The notes below the pieces were generated by a model. The model made no database searches. It was not told the DNA's origin and was given only the letters and a program-made list of their open reading frames with translations. From positions 1 through 17,895 of the forward strand of contig JAIRKR010000040.1 of NCBI GenBank assembly GCA_031260015.1: a stretch of 17,895 nt of DNA, in the 5' to 3' direction. This DNA comes from Puniceicoccales bacterium (GTDB lineage: Bacteria; Verrucomicrobiota; Verrucomicrobiia; Opitutales; UBA9783). Both the position numbers and the translations under genes were made by a program. Within the stretch, counting starts at the first letter, position 1, and every line of letters begins with the position of its first letter. Shown one piece after another: positions 1-7,720 of the stretch.

Positions 1-1131
1 GTTAAATTCCTTGGACCCTAATCCGTACCGTCCTCCAAAGATACGCGGCAAGTGGCGTTGTCCTAAACGAACTCCTTCTTGAAAGGCGGATTGTACGTCT
101 TGGCATAGAGGTTCGGCCACAGCTCCCGGTTCTTTGGTGCGGTCCAACACAATGACCTCCTTTACGGACTGCGGTACCGCCTGCAAAAAATGTTTTATGG
201 AAAATGGACGAAATAAATGTACGCGAAGCACACCCACTTTTTCCACCTGTTCCATGAGATACTGTACCGTTTGATGCACCGTTTCGCTACCTGAACCCAT
301 GAGGACAAAGATGCGTTCGGCCTCCGGATGCCCCATGTAATCGAACAAGCGATAGCGCCTGCCCGTCAATTGTCCAAACAGCCGCATCTTTTTTTCTACA
401 ATTTCGGGAACCGCTTGATAAAAGCGATTGCTGGCCTCACGACATTGAAAATAAACATCGGGATTTTGAGCCGTTCCGCGAATGACGGGTGCGTCGGGGG
501 AAAGTCCACGATGACGAAAAGCCAAAATGTCTTCTTTGCCCGCTAAAACTCTTAACGTATCATCGCTCAAAGGATTGTAAGTATTGATTTCATGCGATGT
601 ACGAAACCCGTCAAAAAAATGCAAGAATGGGACTTTGGCTCTTAAAGTGGATGCGTGCGCAATGACAGCTAAATCTTGAGCTGATTGGACAGAATGGGAC
701 GATAGAAGTGCAAATCCCGTTTGACGAACGGCCATTACATCCGAATGGTCTCCAAAAATGGATAAAGCATGCGTAGCCAAAGCCCGAGCTGTTACGTGCA
801 TGCAAAAAGGCATTAATTCTCCGGCAATTTTATACAAGTTTGGAATCATCAACAGCAATCCCTGCGAAGCCGTGAATGTGGTTGCTAATACGCCCCCTTG
901 TAAAGTTCCATGGACGGTACCTGCAACACCTCCTTCCGACTGCAATTGAACCACTTCGGGAACCATTCCCCAAAGATTTTGTTTATGCTCCGTGGACCAC
1001 TGGTCGCACCATTCTGCCATGGGCGAAGACGGGGTAATGGGATAAATAGCGACGATTTCGCTCAGTTTGTAAGCAACCGATGCCACCGCTTCATTGGCGT
1101 CCTTAGCAATTCTATTGGCAGAGTAACTCAT
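1..1131 (-). CDS. nifJ: Pyruvate:ferredoxin (flavodoxin) oxidoreductase, N-terminal part (3' end beyond window)
   Basis: Oxidises pyruvate with CoA to acetyl-CoA, CO2 and reduced ferredoxin or flavodoxin; a cytoplasmic enzyme of anaerobic or fermentative metabolism using thiamine diphosphate and Fe-S clusters. Reading the minus strand from the ATG at 1131 gives 377 residues with no stop up to the window edge; the single-chain family is roughly 1,170-1,200 residues, so about one third is visible. Residues 29-38 (IYPITPSSPM) are the pyruvate-binding loop of domain I. Residues 66-75 (EGGVAGTVHG), TASQGLLLMIPNLYKIAGEL (87-106) and HVTARA (112-117) are also conserved; T33 and R116 match the family's pyruvate contacts. 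Domain II begins at about residue 260 and includes VLMGSGSETV. The ferredoxin-like and TPP-binding domains lie outside the window. The start sits just before the conserved block. No Shine-Dalgarno sequence is visible, but TAAAAT lies 6 nt upstream of the ATG. Family assignment is firm. Confidence 0.93.
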   Translation of the reverse strand, partial: MSYSANRIAKDANEAVASVAYKLSEIVAIYPITPSSPMAEWCDQWSTEHKQNLWGMVPEVVQLQSEGGVAGTVHGTLQGGVLATTFTASQGLLLMIPNLYKIAGELMPFCMHVTARALATHALSIFGDHSDVMAVRQTGFALLSSHSVQSAQDLAVIAHASTLRAKVPFLHFFDGFRTSHEINTYNPLSDDTLRVLAGKEDILAFRHRGLSPDAPVIRGTAQNPDVYFQCREASNRFYQAVPEIVEKKMRLFGQLTGRRYRLFDYMGHPEAERIFVLMGSGSETVHQTVQYLMEQVEKVGVLRVHLFRPFSIKHFLQAVPQSVKEVIVLDRTKEPGAVAEPLCQDVQSAFQEGVRLGQRHLPRIFGGRYGLGSKEFN

Positions 1132-1242
1132 GAATAGATTTTAAGCTGCATAAATGTTTTCTTAGTCTTTACATTCGAATGCAATACTTTTTCTCATAAA
1201 TTATTTTTTTTCCCAACTTGGACAAACTTGAGATTCCAGTTT

Positions 1243-3990
1243 TTATTTCAAATAATTGGGTAATGTGTTGGTGTAAGTAGTTATAGTGTAGGATGTATGG
1301 GTGGTATCCGCATCGTAAATATTTTTAAAAACCTTGTAGGTGGTGTCACCGATCGTTTGCGTCTTACGGCCGCGATTGATGCGATGATAAAATGGCATGC
1401 ATGCCGTAGGACGCATGGAGTTAAAATTGCTGGATGGCTTAATGCTAAGCGGTATATACCCCTTCGGAGATCGTGCGCTGGCACCAAAATTGATGGGAGG
1501 CTCCCATTGCATTTTGCAGTAATAAGGTAACATCAATGAACCTTGCAATACGGGAGTCTCATTTTCGGAAATATATTCTAAAGATCTAAATGCACCCTGT
1601 ATTCCCAAATCGGGATTTAATTCGCTTTTATTGTCTTTTAACCAAAAGTCCGGATGCGTTGTTCCCGTCATAACGTGTGCACAAATATCGGGAGGCCTTA
1701 CTTGAGGAGATGTTTCATCTCCTGAGGGTGAACGCAGGTAAGAATTGAAAGGGTCCGTACCGCTTGACCAATCTTGCCAATTATCGCTTAATAGGGTAAT
1801 AGAATCCGCTACGATAAAAGCTTTGGGCTGCGTATTCGTAGTATTAAAGTTTCCTTTTATGTATAGCGGAAATGGGCACACAATACTTAATCCCCCGGCC
1901 GGTAAGGTACTTGCATTAATAATACGAACACCAAAATCTAACACCGGTGACAAGGATGACGGGTATACATAAGAACCACTGTTATACGAATTCAAAAAGG
2001 TAGTTCTGGATGCTACATAGTTCGTACGGATATCCTGCGAGGTACTTGCGGGAGCTTTATAGTTGTCACCATTGCGCGCGCCTAACCAATATCGATGAAA
2101 AAGGAGCGTACTATTAACATCGTTTTGAAAGCTTGCAAGAGTCATGGGAGAACCGCTGTTGAGAGATGTTATGAAAGCAGCTACGTCAAAATCCAGCAAC
2201 TGAATCCACTTAGCCCTGTTACGATCGTAGATAAAATTGTAATGCGATGGGATATACACTCTGGCGATTTTATTATCGAAATGTTCCGGTCGCCAGTACG
2301 TACTGTAATCAACCAATTTTGCGGGTGGGGCAGAGGTGTCCGAAACGGTTCCCGCCGTTTCCGTTTTTAGTTTTATAAAAGAAGTCCCGGAAACACTACT
2401 GCCACTCATCGTACGAACCGTCAATTTGTTGTTATCCATTTGCGTAAAGATGCTTTCACTTTCAACGTTAAATGTACCACTATTCGGTGTATCATTATCC
2501 GCCAAATAATAATAACGGGTACTCGATAATGAGCTTTTCCACAGACTAACCGAATCGATCAGACTATTGGTGGAATTACCGACATAGGGATCCACAAAAT
2601 TCAGGTAGGTTTTTACGTAAAGATTATCTTTTGTGGCGGGGAAATGGGTCGTACCATAGGTGACGTAGGGAAAATTGATGGTGGGTGTAAAACTAAATGT
2701 TGTGGCTGACTTAATATAAACATCTATCGCGAGCTTGGGGAAATTACAAGGTTTTTGTGACTCTATCAGACGCGCTTTTTCTGTAATTTGTTGATTGGTT
2801 AATCCACGCAACGAAGAAAATGCCGATCGAACTTTAGCGATGTTTGTACCATTGTAGGCATGTGGGCCAGTGGGATTTTCAACATTGCACAAATTGTACA
2901 GACCGGCACATAAGTCCACTACATGTTCATTCGTTGCGCCCGCAACGGTCATATAATTGGGGTACCACCATCCCGAATAGGCAATGGGATCAAATCCCGC
3001 AGGTCTGTAAATTCTTCCGCGGGTAGTCACATTGCCATACCACCATGACAGCATACAATCCTTATCAAAAGTGCTGGTTACGTTACTGTAGTAACTTGCA
3101 TCTACTAGTTGACCGTGATTATTACTTTGACTGGATCCAATTTTATAGTCCTGCAAGTAAACATTATTTGTACCACTGCTGTAAGGATTCACATAGCTAT
3201 TGTAAAATGTACCGTTGTCGTAAAGACAATGTTTTGAAGGAATGACTATCGATGAATACGATTCCCCACTTTGTTTAATTCTTAACAAATGCCCTGCTAT
3301 GTTAAACCTATTTAAAAAATAAGTTGTATGGGTATTTCTGCCAGTAAATCGAGCTATGCGAAAATTACCGTTAATTTGGACGGGGCCTTGAAAATGCGTT
3401 GTTAAACTTAGAGCATTTCCATTATAATAAGCGGTATCGCCTTCGGAGTATATTTGGAAATCGCATAGGGGATTACGTTCAATTTCCATCAACTGAACCA
3501 TACGCATCGTCCAACTGGGCACAAAATTGGAAACAATACTTAAATTGAGCAACAGAAATACCTCAGACAAGTAGCGTTCATCGTTGGCATCTTTCTTTTT
3601 ATCTTGCCAAAAGATAGGACCTCCAAAAACTTCCCATGTACCCGGCTGCAGTGGAAAGTCTGCAGGTGCAATCTGTGTTTTGGCAAAAGAGGTATTAAAA
3701 TTAATCACACCGCTATTGGCCTTACGCTTGTAGGCATCAACACCTAAAAAAATATTGGGCATCTTGGGGTTCTGCGTCAACTGATACGCGTAATCACGTA
3801 CCAAGTGCATTGCATTTTCCATGAGATAATAACCCTGCGTTTCTTGAACAAAAATGGCACTTAATCTGGCTTCATACATCGTTGTATTGCAGCAGATTCT
3901 CAAAGCTCCAGCTAAAATGAATATGAATATAATAGAAGCAAAAAACCCATTTCCACACTCTTTTTGTTTCGTTTTACACTGCGGACCCAT
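1243..3990 (-). CDS. Large single-pass protein with prepilin-like N-terminus (PilX-type, tentative)
   Basis: 915 residues, product not firmly recognised. The N-terminus has a short polar, Cys/Lys-rich leader, then GNGFFASIIFIFILAGALRI, a hydrophobic helix at about residues 14-32. Next comes a charged helix of the kind that follows the membrane segment in PilX/PilV/GspK-like minor pilins (EARLSAIF, QGYYLMENAMHLVRDYA). The G-F junction resembles a class III prepilin cleavage site, but the Glu expected at mature position 5 is absent. The rest is a long Asn/Ser/Thr/Tyr-rich exported-type domain with few Lys. Near residues 700-760 the stretch PLYIKGNFNTTNTQPKAFIV with ADSITLLSDNW resembles a motif I remember from large PilX-like proteins of Verrucomicrobiota and relatives; this is memory, not a search. 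It is probably anchored in the inner membrane or assembled into a pilus or pseudopilus, with the large domain outside. It stands alone between nifJ and the division cluster. A possible promoter lies immediately upstream. Confidence 0.6.
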   Translation of the reverse strand: MGPQCKTKQKECGNGFFASIIFIFILAGALRICCNTTMYEARLSAIFVQETQGYYLMENAMHLVRDYAYQLTQNPKMPNIFLGVDAYKRKANSGVINFNTSFAKTQIAPADFPLQPGTWEVFGGPIFWQDKKKDANDERYLSEVFLLLNLSIVSNFVPSWTMRMVQLMEIERNPLCDFQIYSEGDTAYYNGNALSLTTHFQGPVQINGNFRIARFTGRNTHTTYFLNRFNIAGHLLRIKQSGESYSSIVIPSKHCLYDNGTFYNSYVNPYSSGTNNVYLQDYKIGSSQSNNHGQLVDASYYSNVTSTFDKDCMLSWWYGNVTTRGRIYRPAGFDPIAYSGWWYPNYMTVAGATNEHVVDLCAGLYNLCNVENPTGPHAYNGTNIAKVRSAFSSLRGLTNQQITEKARLIESQKPCNFPKLAIDVYIKSATTFSFTPTINFPYVTYGTTHFPATKDNLYVKTYLNFVDPYVGNSTNSLIDSVSLWKSSLSSTRYYYLADNDTPNSGTFNVESESIFTQMDNNKLTVRTMSGSSVSGTSFIKLKTETAGTVSDTSAPPAKLVDYSTYWRPEHFDNKIARVYIPSHYNFIYDRNRAKWIQLLDFDVAAFITSLNSGSPMTLASFQNDVNSTLLFHRYWLGARNGDNYKAPASTSQDIRTNYVASRTTFLNSYNSGSYVYPSSLSPVLDFGVRIINASTLPAGGLSIVCPFPLYIKGNFNTTNTQPKAFIVADSITLLSDNWQDWSSGTDPFNSYLRSPSGDETSPQVRPPDICAHVMTGTTHPDFWLKDNKSELNPDLGIQGAFRSLEYISENETPVLQGSLMLPYYCKMQWEPPINFGASARSPKGYIPLSIKPSSNFNSMRPTACMPFYHRINRGRKTQTIGDTTYKVFKNIYDADTTHTSYTITTYTNTLPNYLK

Positions 3991-3996
3991 GGAAGA

Positions 3997-4025
3997 AGTT
4001 TAAGGGTTAGCAAAAACGCCTGCAA
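3997..4025 (-). promoter_or_regulatory. Candidate promoter of the large PilX-like gene
   Basis: On the minus strand TTGCAG (4025-4020) and TAAACT (4002-3997) are separated by 17 bp, a plausible sigma70-type -35/-10 pair. The -10 ends only 6 nt before the ATG at 3990, so transcription would begin at or next to the start codon. The hexamers match consensus only moderately. Confidence 0.3.
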
Positions 4026-4283
4026 TAAAATTTTGCCGCAAAACATCGTCGACGATGGTCAACGTCTTGCAGCCGTTTTTAGTTCTTGTGAAAAAGAACT
4101 CAACTTACATGTACCTGCAACGTATTCAAAATATAACTGCAAACGGTTGAGAAAATTTTAGCCAACCTCCGTTGGAATAAGCCACGACCGTCACTTGGAA
4201 AAGTATAACGTAAGCACTTTTCTAAAAAAGACTACGACGTAAAGTTTCACCGCATAAAAATAATTTTAAATTGCAAATTTTTG
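4026..4283. other. Non-coding gap between the PilX-like gene and mraZ
   Basis: I find no convincing gene here. It contains a perfect 14-bp palindrome CATCGTCGACGATG (4044-4057), a hairpin AGTTCTT-gtgaaa-AAGAACT (4081-4100) and a small stem CCAAC-ctcc-GTTGG (4162-4175). None is followed by a T-run of terminator type on a strand with an upstream gene. The 65-codon frame from 3964 to 4161 has no start signal or family likeness. Confidence 0.5.
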
Positions 4284-4312
4284 TTGACTTGTGGGACCAA
4301 GTGGGGCTTAAT
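4284..4312 (+). promoter_or_regulatory. Candidate mraZ (division cluster) promoter
   Basis: TTGACT (4284-4289) and CTTAAT (4307-4312) are separated by 17 bp, giving a good -35 and a moderate -10. Predicted transcription start is around 4319-4321, essentially at the first ATG of mraZ. The TGGGR boxes begin inside the spacer and run over the -10, so MraZ bound there would block RNA polymerase. Confidence 0.55.
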
Positions 4313-4326
4313 GGGGGTAAATGGGG
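4292..4326 (+). promoter_or_regulatory. MraZ-binding operator: four TGGGR boxes at 10-bp pitch
   Basis: TGGGA at 4292-4296 is followed by TGGGG at 4302-4306, 4312-4316 and 4322-4326, each pair separated by exactly 5 bp. This is the MraZ box known from E. coli and Mycoplasma, where MraZ binds TGGGN repeats spaced by 5 nt, one per helical turn, and represses its own operon. Here the array covers the promoter, and the fourth box overlaps the first possible mraZ start codon (4321). Autoregulation by the adjacent mraZ product is a strong inference. Confidence 0.85.
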
Positions 4327-4788
4327 CAAGATATGGTCGTCGGCAAAAGTGTATTCGTAGGTGAATTCTTACATCAATTGGATGCAAAAAATCGCCTGTG
4401 CATACCTTCAAAGTGGCGATTTTCCGGTGATCAAGAAGACGTTTATTTGGCCCTTCCAAATCCCCTGGGCTGCATCACCATCTACCCTCCCAAAATGATC
4501 GAAAGGCTGGAAGAAAAAGTATCGGCCGTCAGTCTGGGCGACACGCGTGGCCAAAAAGTGCTGGCAAAATTATTTTCTCAGGCAGACACCTTCGGATGCG
4601 ATAAACAAGGACGCATTATTCTTTCGGAAAAACTTATTCGGCACGCAGGTATATCTAAAAACGCATTATTGGTAGGAAGTTACGCCACGTTTAACATCTG
4701 GGAGCCTAAGGGCTACACGCAATACTTAGCCTCTCCTCTCGAAGACGATAACGAGATGAGCCAACTTTTAAAAACATTAGGGTTATAG
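4321..4788 (+). CDS. mraZ: Transcriptional regulator MraZ
   Basis: DNA-binding regulator of the division and cell-wall cluster; family members form oligomeric rings of AbrB/SpoVT-type folds and repress their own promoter. The 155-residue product has the family's two tandem half-domains, each with the DxxxR signature: HQLDAKNRLCIPSKWR (D21-R25) and FGCDKQGRIILSEKL (D94-R98). Its length is slightly above the usual 140-150. An alternative ATG at 4333, giving MVVGKSVFVGEF, would make 151 residues and start closer to the usual family N-terminus. I think 4333 is at least as likely, because the fourth MraZ box covers the 4321 codon and the predicted transcription start lies next to it. It is the first gene of the cluster; rsmH begins one base after its stop. 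Confidence 0.93.
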   Translation: MGQDMVVGKSVFVGEFLHQLDAKNRLCIPSKWRFSGDQEDVYLALPNPLGCITIYPPKMIERLEEKVSAVSLGDTRGQKVLAKLFSQADTFGCDKQGRIILSEKLIRHAGISKNALLVGSYATFNIWEPKGYTQYLASPLEDDNEMSQLLKTLGL

Positions 4789-4789
4789 A

Positions 4790-5713
4790 ATGATAAATCA
4801 GCCACAACACATCCCGGTTCTCAAAGACGCAGTGCTAGGTTGTTTCAAAGACATCCAGGGGACCTTCTTAGACGCCACATTTGGAGGCGGTGGACACACG
4901 AAAGCGCTATTGGAACAAAATAAACATATCTACATTATCGGCTTAGACACGGATCCGGATGCAATATTGCGTGCCAAGGATATCCGACGGACATTTCCAC
5001 CGAGATTTCAATTCTTCCATTGTAATTTTTCACACCTCAAACTGCTTTGCAGAGAGTTTGACGGTATTTTAATGGACTTGGGGGTTTCTTCATTTCAACT
5101 CGACCAGGCACAACGTGGTTTTTCTTTTCAACACGACGGCCCCCTGGACATGCGAATGAATTCCAATGAAGGTATGTCGGCAAAAACTTTTTTGGAAACA
5201 GGCAGTGAAGGGGAACTGGTTAAAGCCATTCGCGATTTTGGAGAAGAACCCCAATGGCGCTCTGTCGTAAAACAAATCCTCTCTTTGCGCCATTCAGCAT
5301 CTTTTGAAACAACCTTCGATCTTGTAAACTTTTTACTTGAGCACACATCCCTGCGGCGTTCCAAAAAACCGGGCATACATCCCGCAACTCGCGTCTTTCA
5401 AGGAATACGCATCTACATCAACCAAGAGCTGGATCATTTGCAAAGTGGGTTAACACAAGCCTTTGCATGTCTGAATCCGAATGGAATTTTGGCGGTTATC
5501 ACGTTCCATTCCCTCGAGGATCGCATTGTGAAACAATTTTTTAATGAAAAATGCGGCAAAAGTCTCCATTGCCTGGATGCGGAGCCGCGACAATTCAAGC
5601 AAGCGCAAGCATCCTTAATTTTTAAAAAACCTATTGTTGCCGACGACAATGAAATTAATTCCAATCCACGGTCACGTTCGGCCAAACTCCGTGCTATTCG
5701 AAAAATCTTATGA
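4790..5713 (+). CDS. rsmH: 16S rRNA (cytosine(1402)-N(4))-methyltransferase RsmH
   Basis: S-adenosylmethionine-dependent N4-methylation of C1402 in the ribosomal decoding centre; the gene was formerly called mraW and usually follows mraZ. At 307 residues it has the family's normal length. Visible motifs are HIPVLKDAVL at the N-terminus and the SAM-binding loop FGGGGHT (31-37). LDTDPDA (52-58) is the acidic ribose-binding segment. Other conserved blocks are LMDLGVSSFQLD, RGFSFQHDGPLDMRM, FHSLEDRIVKQFF and the C-terminal NPRSRSAKLRAIRK. A weak AGGG lies 8 nt before the ATG. Its stop overlaps the start of the next gene as ATGA, suggesting translational coupling. Nothing is missing. Confidence 0.97.
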   Translation: MINQPQHIPVLKDAVLGCFKDIQGTFLDATFGGGGHTKALLEQNKHIYIIGLDTDPDAILRAKDIRRTFPPRFQFFHCNFSHLKLLCREFDGILMDLGVSSFQLDQAQRGFSFQHDGPLDMRMNSNEGMSAKTFLETGSEGELVKAIRDFGEEPQWRSVVKQILSLRHSASFETTFDLVNFLLEHTSLRRSKKPGIHPATRVFQGIRIYINQELDHLQSGLTQAFACLNPNGILAVITFHSLEDRIVKQFFNEKCGKSLHCLDAEPRQFKQAQASLIFKKPIVADDNEINSNPRSRSAKLRAIRKIL

Positions 5714-6021
5714 AAATCATCCCCTCAAAATGTGCCTGCTGTTTAATTTTCGCACTTAGCCTAACCATTACGGGAGCCTTTGGACTCCTGTGGATACGAC
5801 AGCAAACTTACTTGCAAGCTTCTTATGGAAAACACTTGGAAAAGGAATTGTCGCTGCTCGGTCAAAAAATACAGCAAACGGATTTACGCATATCTCAAAT
5901 TCAATCAACAAGCTATTTAAAGCAACATTGCGAACATTTGCAACAGCCCACCCATCGGCAAACAATTTGGACGCGGTCGCAAGTGAATCCTTCAAATCTC
6001 CCGCACATTGCAGCTAAATAA
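5710..6021 (+). CDS. ftsL: FtsL-like divisome protein
   Basis: 103 residues with FtsL topology: a short cytoplasmic tail, one transmembrane helix (about residues 9-29, CCLIFALSLTITGAFGLLWI), then a periplasmic helix with heptad-like Leu/Gln spacing (about 35-75, LEKELSLLGQKIQQTDLRIS) expected to form a coiled coil. FtsL joins FtsB and FtsQ and activates FtsWI at the septum. The sequence itself is poorly conserved, as usual for FtsL; the call rests on topology, size and position between rsmH and ftsI. The start overlaps the rsmH stop (ATGA), and the stop shares one base with the ftsI ATG (TAATG). The C-terminal 20 residues are polar and without recognisable features. Confidence 0.75.
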   Translation: MKIIPSKCACCLIFALSLTITGAFGLLWIRQQTYLQASYGKHLEKELSLLGQKIQQTDLRISQIQSTSYLKQHCEHLQQPTHRQTIWTRSQVNPSNLPHIAAK

Positions 6022-7715
6022 TGTTACCTCTGTGCTCAAAACGTTACCGCCTACTGCCAAGCACATTCGCATTTGGATTCCTCATTTTAAGCGCACGTAC
6101 TTTATACTTATACCAACACAGGCATACGTACCAAGATACCCTACAGGCTCGCCAGCGTACGCACGTTTTAAATGCACAACGGGGAAAAATCTTTGACAGC
6201 ACCGGGCAATGCTTGGCCAACAATCGGCGCGTTTACGAAGTGGGGGTCGATCTGACTCAGGTGCAAGAAAAAGATTTATTTCAACTTACACAGCTGGCAA
6301 AGTTATTAAAAGTTTCTCTCTCTTACTTGGAGTCCATTTGGAATTTCAATGCCGCATGTCGTTGGAAAAAAATCAGAGACAACGTCCCCGAAAGCATTTA
6401 TCAAAAAATTTGCACATTGCAAATGAAAGGGGTTTATGGAAATGCAAAAAATTTGCGCATTTATTTCGATACGCATTCATTGGGGCACATTATCGGTTTT
6501 GTCGACCGTGAAGGTCAGCCTGTTTGCGGAATTGAACGTTCCATGCATTTTTATCTCAACGGGCAAGTGGGAGAAAATCGACTCGAAGTGGATGGTAAGC
6601 GCAATGAATTGGTCCAATTTCGTACGCACGCCATTGCTCCACAACACGGGCATAGCATAGAAATTACGCTGGATACAAAAATTCAAGCGCTGGTTGCACA
6701 AGTTTTAGAAAAGGCCGATCAACGATACCATCCCAAATCTATTCAAGCTTTGGTTACAAGGCCTAGATCCGGCGAAATTTTAGCACTTGTCGTCTACCCA
6801 GGATTTGATCCGAACCATTATGGACGTTACCCGCCCGAAAATTTAAAAAACAAGGTCGTATCGGACGTCTACGAACCCGGTTCTGTATTTAAGGCCATCA
6901 CCGTCAGTGCCGCATTGGATATGCATAGCGTGCAAGAAACCGACCTATTTGATTGCGGGGTACAAACCGCCGAATACAAGGGAAAAATGTTAGCTCTCCC
7001 CAAAGATTGGAAACCTTTTAACCAGCGCATGTCCGTTGCTGACATTTTGTCCCATTCGAGCAATCGTGGTATCGTACAAATTGCGTTTAAATTGGGCGCG
7101 GATAAACTATTTGATTACGGGCAACGTTTCGGATTCGGCGAATCAACAAAATCGGGATTTGCGGGAGAAACTCGAGGCCTATTGCATCCCCCCAACCGAT
7201 GGGACGGGCTTACCATAACTCGTCTTCCCATCGGGCACGCACTCGCATGCTCCCTCATCCAGATGCATTACGCCATGGGAGTTATTGCCAACGACGGTAA
7301 ACTGATGTATCCGCAGCTTGTTAAACGCATCTACGATTCTAACGGAGAAATTATGCGAACATTTTCACCCGCTGTGCGCAGACAAGTTATCCAAGAACAA
7401 ACCGCTAAAAAGATGCGGCAATTGCTTACCCATACGACATCTTCAAAAGCCTACATCCCTCACTACTTTGTGGCGGGGAAAACGGGAACTTCACAAAAAA
7501 TTATCGATGGCAAATATTCACACACCCAACACATCTCCTCCATATCCGGGTTTTTCCCCAGTCAAAATCCGCAAATACAAATTACCATTACCGTTGATAG
7601 TCCACAAAGTCAAGGTACAGCCTACGGCGCACAAATCGCTTCTCCCATTTTCAAAGAAATTGCCGAAGGTATCATTGCCTACTTGGGAATTCCGCCCGAA
7701 TCTCACGTTTCCTAA
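6021..7715 (+). CDS. ftsI: Septal peptidoglycan transpeptidase FtsI (class B PBP, PBP3-type)
   Basis: Penicillin-binding transpeptidase that cross-links septal peptidoglycan; inner-membrane anchored with a periplasmic catalytic domain. Residues 10-30 form the membrane anchor. The dimerisation domain starts at RQRTHVLNAQRGKIFDSTG, with the typical RG-I-D-G/A pattern. The transpeptidase triad is intact: SVFK (S288, K291) in YEPGSVFKAITV, SSN (346-348) in ILSHSSNRG, and KTG (487-489) in VAGKTGTSQK. The 564-residue length suits FtsI/SpoVD. The C-terminus lacks PASTA domains, so it resembles Gram-negative FtsI rather than SpoVD. Position between ftsL and murE is canonical. Translational coupling through the TAATG overlap is likely, as there is no Shine-Dalgarno sequence. 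Confidence 0.95.
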   Translation: MLPLCSKRYRLLPSTFAFGFLILSARTLYLYQHRHTYQDTLQARQRTHVLNAQRGKIFDSTGQCLANNRRVYEVGVDLTQVQEKDLFQLTQLAKLLKVSLSYLESIWNFNAACRWKKIRDNVPESIYQKICTLQMKGVYGNAKNLRIYFDTHSLGHIIGFVDREGQPVCGIERSMHFYLNGQVGENRLEVDGKRNELVQFRTHAIAPQHGHSIEITLDTKIQALVAQVLEKADQRYHPKSIQALVTRPRSGEILALVVYPGFDPNHYGRYPPENLKNKVVSDVYEPGSVFKAITVSAALDMHSVQETDLFDCGVQTAEYKGKMLALPKDWKPFNQRMSVADILSHSSNRGIVQIAFKLGADKLFDYGQRFGFGESTKSGFAGETRGLLHPPNRWDGLTITRLPIGHALACSLIQMHYAMGVIANDGKLMYPQLVKRIYDSNGEIMRTFSPAVRRQVIQEQTAKKMRQLLTHTTSSKAYIPHYFVAGKTGTSQKIIDGKYSHTQHISSISGFFPSQNPQIQITITVDSPQSQGTAYGAQIASPIFKEIAEGIIAYLGIPPESHVS

Positions 7716-7720
7716 ATCCT

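Noticed and set aside
1215..1241. Hairpin AACTTGGA...TCCAGTT followed by T-run on the plus strand
   Set aside because: Terminator-like only for plus-strand transcription, and no plus-strand gene precedes it. The stem has a bulge and lies between two minus-strand genes.
4044..4057. Perfect palindrome CATCGTCGACGATG as an operator
   Set aside because: It is a single copy, not placed at either candidate promoter, with no regulator known to bind it.
3964..4161. Small plus-strand ORF of 65 codons upstream of mraZ
   Set aside because: It starts inside the PilX-like gene, lacks a ribosome site and resembles nothing. It is more likely chance.
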